Positions 14,083 through 21,383 of a DNA stretch of 34,918 nt are shown piece by piece. The notes beneath the pieces are model-generated. The model was given only the letters and a program-made list of their open reading frames with translations, ran no database searches and was not told where the DNA came from. Position 1 is the first letter of the stretch; every line of letters starts with the position of its first letter. Origin of the DNA: Streptomyces acidicola (GTDB taxonomy: Bacteria; Actinomycetota; Actinomycetes; Streptomycetales; Streptomycetaceae); contig NZ_VMNX01000085.1 in NCBI RefSeq assembly GCF_009377235.1, forward strand, positions 1 to 34,918. The letters run 5' to 3'. A program made the position numbers and the translations under genes.

Positions 14083-14868
14083 TCACCGCAGGTGGTCGGG
14101 TGTTCGTCGCAGTACGAGGGTGACGAAGCCGAGGGTGCGGCGGTAGCCGTGCAGCCAGCCGGAACGGTGCTCGGCGGCGGCCTTGAGCGCCTCGCCGCTG
14201 TCCGGGTCGTCGGGGTGGTCCAGGGACCAGCGGGACAGGGACCCGGTCCACGACCACTCGTACTCGTCCCACTCCTCGGTGGTGCTGATGTGCCCGTACA
14301 CCGGCGTCCACCCGTCCGCGACGATCCTGTCGACGGTCGCCCCGAGATCGGCGTAGTCGTCGGCCGCGAACCCGGCGTCCAGAGTGCCCTGGTCCGGCTC
14401 GCGCTCCCAGAAGGCGTCGCCGATCAGGGCCGTACCGCCCGGGGCGAGGTGGCGCCGGGCCGCTTCGAGGGTGGGCAGCAGACCGCCGAAGGCGTGGGTG
14501 GCGCCGACACAGAGCACCAGGTCGAACGGCTCGTCGGCGACGAACTCGCTGGCGTCCTGGGCGTGCAGGGTGACCCGGTCGCCGAGCCCGCGCGCGGCGA
14601 TCTCGTCGCGGGCCCCGGCGATGGTGCCGGCGTCCAGGTCGACCCCGTGTGCCCTGACCCCCGGCCGCCCCTCCAGGGCCCGCACCAGCCAGGCCGCCTC
14701 CCCGCACCCGAGATCGAGTATCCGCACGTCCCTGTCTCGCTCGGCCCCGTCCTGCACGGCCCCGTCCCGCAGGGCACGATCGAGGAGGTGGGCCACGGAG
14801 GTGTCGCTCAGGGGCGCGGCGATGGGGTGGTCGGCGTGGGCGAGGGCACTGATGCGTCGGCGGTCCAT
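14083..14868 (-). CDS. class I SAM-dependent methyltransferase
   Basis: This 261-residue protein has a Rossmann-type methyltransferase core. Motif I is ILDLGCGEAAWLVRAL, followed by an acidic residue in HGVDLDAGTI, DASEF after LHAQ, and the post-I segment FDLVLCVGATHAFGG with LAPGGTALIGD. It would transfer a methyl group from S-adenosylmethionine to a small molecule. The substrate cannot be deduced, although Trp-rich segments (EWDEYEWSWTGSLSRW) in the C-terminal third suggest a hydrophobic pocket. The ATG at 14868 (MDRRRIS) is chosen because upstream in-frame residues look non-coding and AGGAT precedes it. It converges on the catabolic operon and is probably not part of it. Confidence 0.88.
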   Translation of the reverse strand: MDRRRISALAHADHPIAAPLSDTSVAHLLDRALRDGAVQDGAERDRDVRILDLGCGEAAWLVRALEGRPGVRAHGVDLDAGTIAGARDEIAARGLGDRVTLHAQDASEFVADEPFDLVLCVGATHAFGGLLPTLEAARRHLAPGGTALIGDAFWEREPDQGTLDAGFAADDYADLGATVDRIVADGWTPVYGHISTTEEWDEYEWSWTGSLSRWSLDHPDDPDSGEALKAAAEHRSGWLHGYRRTLGFVTLVLRRTPDHLR

Positions 14869-14924
14869 GGGGAGGATCCTGGCGGGCGAGGGGCGGGAGT
14901 GTCTTCTGAATTTCCGTGGGCTGT

Positions 14925-15362
14925 CTAGGCCGTGGCGTTGCGCCAGGCGCCGCAGTCGCGCGTTGTGAAGCCCACGATCTCGCAGGCGCGGATCCGCACC
15001 GGCGTCTCTTCCGTGATGTTGCCGGTCACCCAGTCGGTGCACCCGAAGGTGTAGGCGGACGCCGAGCGGTCGATGTCCCCGTCACGGTGGATGTCGAGTT
15101 GGACCCGGACGCCGTAGGAATCCCCGCGCACCGCGTCACAGGCCATGATCGCGTCGCCCGGTTGGTCGGGCCTGCTGGGATCGGAGCTTTCCTGGGGGTC
15201 GGCCTGGAAGTGCCCCGTGCCCAGGCGGGTGCCGTCCGGGCCGTACACGTACGCCGTCGCGTTCGACGACGCGTGCGCCGAGCCGGCCAGACCGAGCACC
15301 AGGCCGCCTGCCGCGACGGCGGCCGGCGCGCCCCGGGCGAACCTCGTCATTACCTTCCGCAT
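14925..15362 (-). CDS. small secreted protein of unknown function
   Basis: This 145-residue protein has a clear Sec signal peptide: basic MRKVMTRFARG, hydrophobic AAVAAGGLVLGLAG and cleavage near SAHA-SSN. The mature part of about 115 residues has four cysteines (in MACDAV, FGCTDW, RACEIV and RDCGAW) that could form two disulfides. I recognise no domain. A strong AGGAGGGG ribosome site precedes the ATG at 15362. It is on the same strand as the reductase gene upstream (start to stop gap of 127 bases) and may have its own promoter. Similar small disulfide-bonded secreted proteins are common in Streptomyces. Confidence 0.8.
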   Translation of the reverse strand: MRKVMTRFARGAPAAVAAGGLVLGLAGSAHASSNATAYVYGPDGTRLGTGHFQADPQESSDPSRPDQPGDAIMACDAVRGDSYGVRVQLDIHRDGDIDRSASAYTFGCTDWVTGNITEETPVRIRACEIVGFTTRDCGAWRNATA

Positions 15363-15489
15363 GTCCCCTCCTTGGTCGTGCTCCGTTCACTGCCGGGCAT
15401 CAGGATGTGCGACAGCGCGGAGGGATTGTTGACGCGGAGACCACAGTTGTTTGACGATCCGTGCACTCGAACGGCGCCCTGAGCGTGCC

Positions 15490-15885
15490 TCAGTCCTCCA
15501 GATCCACACGCACCGTCAGCAGATCCGTTCCCACCAGCCGCACCACGGTGCTGTTGGAGCGGGGCAGGGTGCGCAGGCGGGCCGCGGTGTCGTCGTCGGG
15601 GAGGAGATGGGCCGTGCCGTGGTGCCACCGTCCCCCGATCCGCACCCGCACCCGGGGGTTCGCGCGGATGTTGCGGATGTACTGGGACCTCTCCCCGTGC
15701 TCCGAGACCAGCCAGAAGGAGTCGCCGACGCGGCGGCCGCCCACGGGAGTGCGGCGGGGCAGGCCGGAGGTGCGGCCCGTGGTCTCCAGCGCCGTCTGGA
15801 ACGGGACCCGGCGCATGACGGGGTTGAGGATCCGGCGCTGGAAGGTCGTGACGGCACGGAGCTTGCGGTCGTTGCTTTGGGTCAT
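15490..15885 (-). CDS. nitroreductase/deazaflavin (F420)-dependent reductase, Ddn family
   Basis: This 131-residue protein has the split-beta-barrel Ddn (DUF385, F420H2-dependent quinone reductase) pattern. LETTGRTSGLPRRTPVGGRR is the conserved GRxSG-R-x-P core, followed by FWLVSEHG, YIRNIRANPRVRVRIGGRWH and a final DLLTVRVDL strand. Family members use F420H2 to reduce quinones or nitro compounds. The ATG at 15885 (MTQSNDRK) with GGAG ahead is chosen; the frame remains open upstream, but those residues are Arg-rich and unlike the family. It is one of several proteins in this window expected to depend on F420, whose core is made by fbiC at 21384. Confidence 0.9.
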   Translation of the reverse strand: MTQSNDRKLRAVTTFQRRILNPVMRRVPFQTALETTGRTSGLPRRTPVGGRRVGDSFWLVSEHGERSQYIRNIRANPRVRVRIGGRWHHGTAHLLPDDDTAARLRTLPRSNSTVVRLVGTDLLTVRVDLED

Positions 15886-16009
15886 CGGCTGCGGGGCTCC
15901 TCTGCGTGCGGTGGCAGTGGGTTGTGGTTCCTGTACGCGGTTGAGCAAGGTGTAGCAGAGACGGCGTAGGCGGCGCAGACGGCCGAGGAACGGGACGAGG
16001 CGGATTCTG

Positions 16010-16834
16010 ATGAGGGTCGTGACGTGGAATCTGTGGTGGCGGTTCGGGCCCTGGGAAGCGCGGCAGAAGGCGATCCTCGCCGTACTGCGGGAGTTGCGGC
16101 CCGATGTCGTCGGACTGCAGGAGGTGTGGGAGCAGGGCTCGGACAATCTCGCTCAGTGGCTGGCCGGTGAGCTCGGGATGCACTGGACCTGGGCGGCCTC
16201 CGACGACCCCGGGTTCTGGCAGCGGCGGATCGGGGACAGAAGCGTCGGGATCGGTAACGCCGTACTGAGCCGGTGGTCCGTCGGGGAGCGGGCGGTGCTG
16301 CCGTTGCCCGCCGCGGAGGGCGATGGCGGGCGGCTCGCGCTGTACGCGCGGCTCGATGCGCCCGGGCAGCACGTGCCGTTCTTCGCCGCCCATCTCGCCT
16401 CCGCCCCGGATGCTTCGGCCGCGCGCTGCCGACAGGTCACCGCGCTCGCCGAGTTCGTTGCCCGCTACAAGGGCGGGACCGGCTTCCCGCCCGTCGTCAC
16501 CGGGGACTTCAACGCCTGGCCCGACTCCGACGAGGTGCGGCTGTTCGGGGGGCTCAAGACGGCTCCGCCCGTGCCCGGCCAGTGCCTCATCGACGCCTGG
16601 GAGTACGCCGACCCGACGGCTCCCTCGGCCACCTGGGACATGGCGAACCCGTACGTCGCGGCGACGTACGGGCCGAGCGTGCGTATCGACTACATCCACG
16701 TGGGACCGCCCGGCCCCGGTGGCCTCGGACATGTGCGGGCGGTGCGGCGGGCCGGGGACGGGCCGGTCGACGGCGTGTGGCCGTCCGACCATGCGGCGGT
16801 GGTCGCCGATCTGGCGCCGGGCGCCGCATCGTGA
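16010..16834 (+). CDS. endonuclease/exonuclease/phosphatase family protein (cytoplasmic)
   Basis: This 274-residue protein has the EEP fold, with the family sites in order: VVTWNLWW (Asn), VVGLQEVWE (metal-binding Glu), FFAAHLAS (His), VVTGDFNAWPDS (Asp/Asn), VRIDYIHV (Asp) and the final WPSDHAAVVADL Asp-His pair. All catalytic residues are present. It has no signal peptide, so it acts in the cytoplasm on a phosphodiester or phosphomonoester substrate. DNA repair, RNA or inositol-phosphate substrates all occur in the family. The ATG at 16010 is preferred; a GTG six bases on is possible. It is divergent from the Ddn-like gene with a 124-base shared promoter region. Confidence 0.9.
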   Translation: MRVVTWNLWWRFGPWEARQKAILAVLRELRPDVVGLQEVWEQGSDNLAQWLAGELGMHWTWAASDDPGFWQRRIGDRSVGIGNAVLSRWSVGERAVLPLPAAEGDGGRLALYARLDAPGQHVPFFAAHLASAPDASAARCRQVTALAEFVARYKGGTGFPPVVTGDFNAWPDSDEVRLFGGLKTAPPVPGQCLIDAWEYADPTAPSATWDMANPYVAATYGPSVRIDYIHVGPPGPGGLGHVRAVRRAGDGPVDGVWPSDHAAVVADLAPGAAS

Positions 16835-16993
16835 CCATGTCCGTGGCGGGCTAGCAGGCGCCCAGAGGAGTGTGGGCGCGCCACGCCGAAGAGCAGCCAA
16901 CTCTTTGCGGCTCCTTTGCCTCTCGGCATGCTGGTGGAGTGCCCGGGCCGTCGGGGCCCGGTGTTCATCCATGCTGCGACGGGGGCAGACACG

Positions 16994-17980
16994 ATGATCG
17001 AAACAGTGTTCCGGACCGATGACTTACCGGTGGCAGACCGGGCCGAAGCGTGGCGGGAGAGGTTGTCCCAGACACACGCGCCCGTAGACCTGATCTGCCG
17101 CCCCGACTCCCACTTCAGCGCCTACCAGCGCGTCATCCCACTGGGCAGCGCGCTCGTATGGCCTTCGGTCAGTGGGTCCTACGCCATCCGGCGTACCACG
17201 GAACTCATCCGCAGCTCCGACCCGGAGATGATCAACCTCTCGCTGATCATCAAGGGCACCGTGGGGTTCCGTATGCACGGCCCGGACGCCCTGTACGGCC
17301 CGTTCGAGTTCCGTACCAACGACTCCTCCCACCCGTGCGAGATCGTCCTGGGCACGAGCGGCGAGGCAGTGCACGCCGTGTGCGTCGACGTCCCCAGGGC
17401 ACGGCTGCCCCTGCCCTCGGACGAGATCGACCGCGTGATCGGTCACCGGCTGTCGGGACGGGAAGGCGTCGGGGCCCTGCTGGCCTCCTTCCTCACCACC
17501 CTGGTGGACAACCGGCGTTCGTACACCGCCGCCGACGCGCCCCGCCTGGAGACGGTCCTGCTGGACCTGCTCGCCGCCCTCTTCGCGAACGCGCTCGACG
17601 GCATGGACTCCCTGCCCGCCGAGTCCCGAAGACGGACCCTGGCCCTGCGCATCCAGGCGTTCATCCGCGACCACCTGCACGACCCCGACTTGACGCCGGC
17701 CGGCATCGCCGCCGCGCACCACATCTCGACCAGTTACCTCCACCGGCTGTTCCAGGACCGCGAGACCACGGTGTCCGGCTGGATCCGCCACCTGCGTCTG
17801 GAGCACGCTCGCGAGCAGCTCGCCGACCCCGCCCGGAGCCACGTCCCCGTGCATCTTGTCGCCGCACGCGCGGGTTACGAGAACCATTCGGTCTTCACGC
17901 GCGCCTTCCGCGCCGCCTACGGCATGTCGCCCCGCGAGTACCGCCACCGCGCCCTGCTCCAAGAGGCCGGCAGCGGCTGA
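16994..17980 (+). CDS. AraC-family transcriptional regulator
   Basis: This 328-residue protein has an N-terminal AraC-like ligand-binding region at about 10-190 (FRTDDLPVADRAEAWRERLS is the usual opening of the AraC_binding_2 type). A C-terminal double HTH follows at about 225-325 (LTPAGIAAAHHISTSYLHRL, then HLVAARAGYENHSVFTRAFR and AYGMSPREYRH). The ATG at 16994 follows a GGGGG stretch; an upstream in-frame ATG gives non-family residues. AraC regulators of this type usually activate nearby genes in response to a small molecule. The next genes are the lysin-like pair at 18145, but nothing in the sequence proves that they are its target. Confidence 0.92.
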   Translation: MIETVFRTDDLPVADRAEAWRERLSQTHAPVDLICRPDSHFSAYQRVIPLGSALVWPSVSGSYAIRRTTELIRSSDPEMINLSLIIKGTVGFRMHGPDALYGPFEFRTNDSSHPCEIVLGTSGEAVHAVCVDVPRARLPLPSDEIDRVIGHRLSGREGVGALLASFLTTLVDNRRSYTAADAPRLETVLLDLLAALFANALDGMDSLPAESRRRTLALRIQAFIRDHLHDPDLTPAGIAAAHHISTSYLHRLFQDRETTVSGWIRHLRLEHAREQLADPARSHVPVHLVAARAGYENHSVFTRAFRAAYGMSPREYRHRALLQEAGSG

Positions 17981-18144
17981 CCCACTGACTGAGCGTCATC
18001 AGACCGCAGACCTCCGCGCACGGCCCCGCCGGGGACGGAACGTCAAAGAACTGTGGACCCGGCGTCAACACGAGCGCTCCTGCGGCACCGAGGATGAACG
18101 CAGTCGCTTGAGACCCGAGCGGCTGACAACACGGGGAGATGTTC

Positions 18145-18780
18145 ATGACCACGATCGAGTTCGATCATGTGCGGTACGGCTCGACGGAGCCGTGTGTGAA
18201 GTCGTTCCAGAAGGCCCTCATAGCCGCCGGCTACAAGATCCCGTCGGGCGCCACCGGCAAGTACGGCGACGAGACGAAGGCCGCCGTGGCCAAGTTCCAG
18301 CGTGCGCAGGGCTGGTCGGGCAGCGGGGCGGACGGACTGCCGGGCAAGGAGACGTTCACCCGGCTCGGGCTGAAGGACGGGGGCCACAGCTCGGGGGGAC
18401 GGGTGGCCTCACCTGTGCCCGGCCACAAGGTCACGTACGCCTACGGGGTCCGTAACTCGGGCTACTCCGCCGGTTACCACACCGGTGACGACTACGCGGC
18501 GTCCACCGGCACCACCGTGGTGGCGGTGCGGGCGGGCACCATTGCCGAGTCGAAGAGCAACGCGGGCGCGTACGGGAACCTGATAGTCCTGCGCGCCGAC
18601 AACGACCGCGACTACCACTACTGCCACCTGTCCCAGCGCGCCGTCGCCAAGGGAGACAAGGTGAAAGCGGGCCAGACGCTCGGCAAGGTCGGCGCGACCG
18701 GGAACGTGACCGGTCCGCACCTGCACTTGGAGGACCGTCCCCGTGGCGGCGGGTACGGCAACGACCGCAAGCCCTCCTGG
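18145..18780 (+). CDS. peptidoglycan-binding M23-type metallopeptidase, no signal peptide
   Basis: This protein of about 212 residues has a peptidoglycan-binding helical domain at about 8-76 (VKSFQKALIAAGYKI, TKAAVAKFQRAQGW) and an M23/LytM peptidase at about 95-205. The zinc ligands are visible as HTGDD and GPHLHLE, with HYCHLS as the additional histidine. M23 enzymes cut peptide cross-links in peptidoglycan. The ATG at 18145 is chosen over 18139 because GGGGAG at 18132-18137 is well spaced only for the former. There is no signal peptide, so export would need a holin, lysis or a non-classical route, as for phage endolysins. The next gene is an amidase, also without a signal. The coding end given excludes the stop codon TGA at 18781-18783. 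Confidence 0.88.
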
Positions 18781-18790
18781 TGAGGTAGCC

Positions 18791-19429
18791 ATGGCGACAC
18801 CGCTTTCCGCGGCGAAGCTCCTCGCCGCCCTGCGTGCCGAAGGCGTACGGGTCGTGGAGATCGGCGACTGGCGTACGCACAACCGCAACCACATGGGCCC
18901 CTGGGGACCCGTCAACGGTGTGATGATCCACCACACCGTGACCTCGGGCACCCAGAAGTCCGTGGCGATCTGCCGGGACGGCTACAGCTCACTGCCGGGC
19001 CCGCTGTGCCACGGCGTCATCGCCAAGGACGGCACCGTCCACCTCGTCGGCCACGGACGCGCCAACCACGCCGGCGGCGGCGACCCCGAGGTCCTCGAAC
19101 GCGTGAAGGCCGAGGACTACGGCAGCCGCCCGCCGAAGCCGACGCGCGGCAACGCCGACGGCGTGGACGGCAACGTCTGCTTCTACGGCTTCGAATGCGT
19201 CAACCTCGGCACCGGTGATGACCCGTGGCCGGCGGCGCAGCTGGAGGCGATCGAACGCGTCAGCGCCGCGATCTGCCGTGCCCACGGCTGGACCGCACGC
19301 AGCGTGATCGGCCACCTCGAGTGGTCCGAGGACAAGATCGACCCGAAGGGCTTCTCCATGCCGGCGATGCGCGACCGCGTCGCGGCCCGCCTGAAGAAGA
19401 CCCTGCGGTCCGCTCTCGTCGCGGGCTGA
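18791..19429 (+). CDS. N-acetylmuramoyl-L-alanine amidase (amidase_2/PGRP type), no signal peptide
   Basis: This 212-residue zinc amidase would cleave the bond between N-acetylmuramic acid and the stem peptide. MIHHTVTSG provides the first zinc histidine, LCHGVIAKDGTVHLVGHGRANHAGGG is the central family segment (shown here by its parts LCHGVIAKDG and GRANHAGGG), and GHLEWSEDKIDPKGF carries the late His and the Lys-Asp pair. This arrangement is typical of actinophage endolysins and related Streptomyces proteins. It starts 7 bases after the M23 gene and is clearly in the same operon. It has no signal peptide. It could be a prophage remnant, a contractile-particle lysin or a developmental autolysin. 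Confidence 0.9.
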   Translation: MATPLSAAKLLAALRAEGVRVVEIGDWRTHNRNHMGPWGPVNGVMIHHTVTSGTQKSVAICRDGYSSLPGPLCHGVIAKDGTVHLVGHGRANHAGGGDPEVLERVKAEDYGSRPPKPTRGNADGVDGNVCFYGFECVNLGTGDDPWPAAQLEAIERVSAAICRAHGWTARSVIGHLEWSEDKIDPKGFSMPAMRDRVAARLKKTLRSALVAG

Positions 19430-19442
19430 GAAACGCGAAGAA

Positions 19443-19502
19443 TCGTACGACGCGCGACGAGAAGGTACGACGCGCGACGGGTAGGTACGACGCACGACGG
19501 GC
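19443..19502. repeat. 20-bp tandem repeat, three copies
   Basis: Three 20-base units (19443-19462, 19463-19482, 19483-19502) share the core GTACGACGCGCGACG with few mismatches. They lie just after the amidase stop, in the gap before the convergent PHP-fold gene. They are not coding in any convincing frame. Confidence 0.88.
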
Positions 19503-19554
19503 GCGACCAGCGCGAAGGGCACGACGGGCACGGCCGTACGCGATCACGCGCACC

Positions 19555-19594
19555 GCCGTGCCCCTTCGCTCGTGGCCGTGCCCCTTCGCTCGTG
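19555..19594. repeat. 20-bp direct repeat, two copies
   Basis: Two identical 20-base units run head to tail at 19555-19574 and 19575-19594 (each begins GCCGTGCCCC). Part of the unit is an imperfect inverted match to CGAAGGGCACG near 19513, so the gap may form a hairpin that ends both convergent transcripts. Confidence 0.85.
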
Positions 19595-19601
19595 TACGGG
19601 A

Positions 19602-21131
19602 CTAACGCCCCAGGAAGATCGGGTTCGTGAACGCCGCCAGCGGCCCCGGCAGCGACGTCACCACGGCCTCGTGCCGCAACTCCGCCCGTACGTACGCCGC
19701 GTACTGCGCCGTCGTACGCCACTCGACCGTGCCCGACCCGGACACCGGCAGGGGCTCGCTGGTGTGGAGGACGCCCTGGTCGGTGACGAACCGGACCGTG
19801 CAGCGGGGCGCGCCCGTGACCTCCAGACGGACCGTGACCGGGTCGTCGCGGTCCACGTCGAGCCGCTCGCCGATGCCCGCGTGCTCACCCCGCCCGCCGA
19901 CCGCGGTGAAGGACAGCGACAGCGTGCTGGACTCGGCCACGTACGACCGTCCCGCCTTCAGGCCCTCCTGGATGGCCTCGCGGGTCAGGTCGTCGGCGAG
20001 GACGACCGTCTGGGGCCGGCCCACGGGGTCGGGGTCGCGGTGGGCGTCGCTGCTGCCCATCGCCGGGATCCAGGACCGGCCGTTGTCCGAGCGCACCGAG
20101 GCGACGAGCATGCCGTCCCAGTCGGCCAGGGCCACCTCGTCGTCGGGGGTGTACGCCCCGTTCCACACCTCGATCACGTCGGCCTCGCCGAAGCCGAACT
20201 TCCAGTTGCAGCCGATGCAGGTGGCGTGCGGGTGGGCGGGGACGACCAGGCCACCGGCGGCGCGGATCTTGCGCGCGTACTTGCCGAAGCGGTTGTCCCG
20301 GGCCCGGTAGCGCCAGTCGATGAACGTGCCGGGGTCCGTGCCCAGCGCCACCACGTGGCCGTTGCGGGTCGTGACCTCCTCGCCGAGCATGATCAACAGG
20401 TCCTCACCCGCCTGGTCGGCCCAGTGGGCGTGCGCGGAATGGGTGTTGTGCTCGGAGGTGTTGATGAAGTCGAGGCCCGCGGCACGGGCGAGCGCCGCGA
20501 TCTCGGCCGGGGTGCGGCGGCCGTCGGAGAACCAGGAGTGCAGATGGCAGTCGCCGCGGTACCAGGCCCGGCCGCGGCCCTTCGCACGGGACGGCGGGTA
20601 CGTCGGCTTCACCGTCCTGCCCGGTTCGCCGTACGTGAGGGTGATCGTGATCTCGTACGCCAGTCCCTGCGGCGCCACGGTGTACGGGCCGAGCGCGATG
20701 TTCCAGGTGCCGGGGCGGACGGGGCCGGGAATGTAGCCGGGCGTCGCGTCGTCCGCCCGGATGAAGAACTCCGTGCGCGCCCCGCCCGACCAGCCGCGGA
20801 AGCCCTTGCCGCCGAGGTCGGTGCCGCGTTCGTCGAAGATGCCGATGTCGAGGGCGTTGCCCACGGTGCCGGACGGCACGGCCGGCCTTTCGTAGGTGTA
20901 CGCCACGTGCAGTTCCCGTACGCCGGACGGGACCTCGACGGGCAGGTACACGAAGTCGGGGGAGCCGGTGGGCAGCGTGCCGCGCACCGTCCTGGTCTCG
21001 GTGTTGTTCGCCGCCTCGGCGGACGGTCCGTTCGAGAAGCTCACACTCCCCAACGTAAGCGCCGCGGCGGCGCCCGTCACGAACAGGGCGCGTCTGCCCA
21101 GGCCGGCACCGTGGTCGTCGTCCTCGCACAT
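19602..21131 (-). CDS. secreted PHP-domain metallohydrolase, CehA/McbA family
   Basis: This 509-residue protein has an N-terminal twin-arginine-type signal (LGRRALFVTGAAAALTLG), so export by Tat or Sec is likely. An N-terminal beta domain of about 190 residues precedes the PHP core. Metal motifs are GDCHLHSWFSDG, INTSEHNTHS, VVPAHPHAT and MGSSDAHRDPD. The carbaryl hydrolase CehA and McbA belong to this family, which also includes phosphoesterases of unknown substrate. The ATG at 21131 is chosen because GGGAG precedes it and the signal peptide follows; an upstream in-frame start would place the signal internally. A good promoter candidate lies at 21203-21231. Confidence 0.88.
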   Translation of the reverse strand: MCEDDDHGAGLGRRALFVTGAAAALTLGSVSFSNGPSAEAANNTETRTVRGTLPTGSPDFVYLPVEVPSGVRELHVAYTYERPAVPSGTVGNALDIGIFDERGTDLGGKGFRGWSGGARTEFFIRADDATPGYIPGPVRPGTWNIALGPYTVAPQGLAYEITITLTYGEPGRTVKPTYPPSRAKGRGRAWYRGDCHLHSWFSDGRRTPAEIAALARAAGLDFINTSEHNTHSAHAHWADQAGEDLLIMLGEEVTTRNGHVVALGTDPGTFIDWRYRARDNRFGKYARKIRAAGGLVVPAHPHATCIGCNWKFGFGEADVIEVWNGAYTPDDEVALADWDGMLVASVRSDNGRSWIPAMGSSDAHRDPDPVGRPQTVVLADDLTREAIQEGLKAGRSYVAESSTLSLSFTAVGGRGEHAGIGERLDVDRDDPVTVRLEVTGAPRCTVRFVTDQGVLHTSEPLPVSGSGTVEWRTTAQYAAYVRAELRHEAVVTSLPGPLAAFTNPIFLGR

Positions 21132-21202
21132 GCTGCTGCTCCCAACACGTCTTCGGGTTGCACGGGTGGTGTGGGGGTGGTGCAGGGGTGGCGCGCACAA
21201 CC

Positions 21203-21231
21203 TTGCTATTCAGCCGTGAACTGCCGTGCAA
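21203..21231 (-). promoter_or_regulatory. predicted promoter of the PHP-fold gene
   Basis: On the minus strand, TTGCAC (21231-21226), a 17-base spacer and TAGCAA (21208-21203) form a plausible promoter about 70 bases upstream of the ATG at 21131. Confidence 0.38.
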
Positions 21232-21348
21232 GGGAAGGGGAGCGGCATGTTGCGCGGAAGCGGCGCGGTCGATCCCAGGCGCTCACGACCGGTGTGGCGG
21301 CGACACGGACGCACGGCGAGGCATACCCTCACCCGCCCGGGCGGCCCT

Positions 21349-21377
21349 GTTTGGGCTGATCACGGCGACCGTATGCT
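21349..21377 (+). promoter_or_regulatory. predicted leaderless promoter of fbiC
   Basis: TATGCT at 21372-21377 is a good -10 and lies 6 bases before the fbiC ATG, so transcription would start at about the A of the ATG. TGTTTG at 21349-21354 is a poor -35 at a 17-base spacing. No separate ribosome site is seen, which agrees with a leaderless message. Confidence 0.35.
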
Positions 21378-21383
21378 CGAAGG

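Noticed and set aside
19260..19553. Arg/Ala-rich minus-strand frame after the amidase
   Set aside because: It is an antisense reading of the amidase and of the 20-bp repeats, with a repetitive and biased composition.
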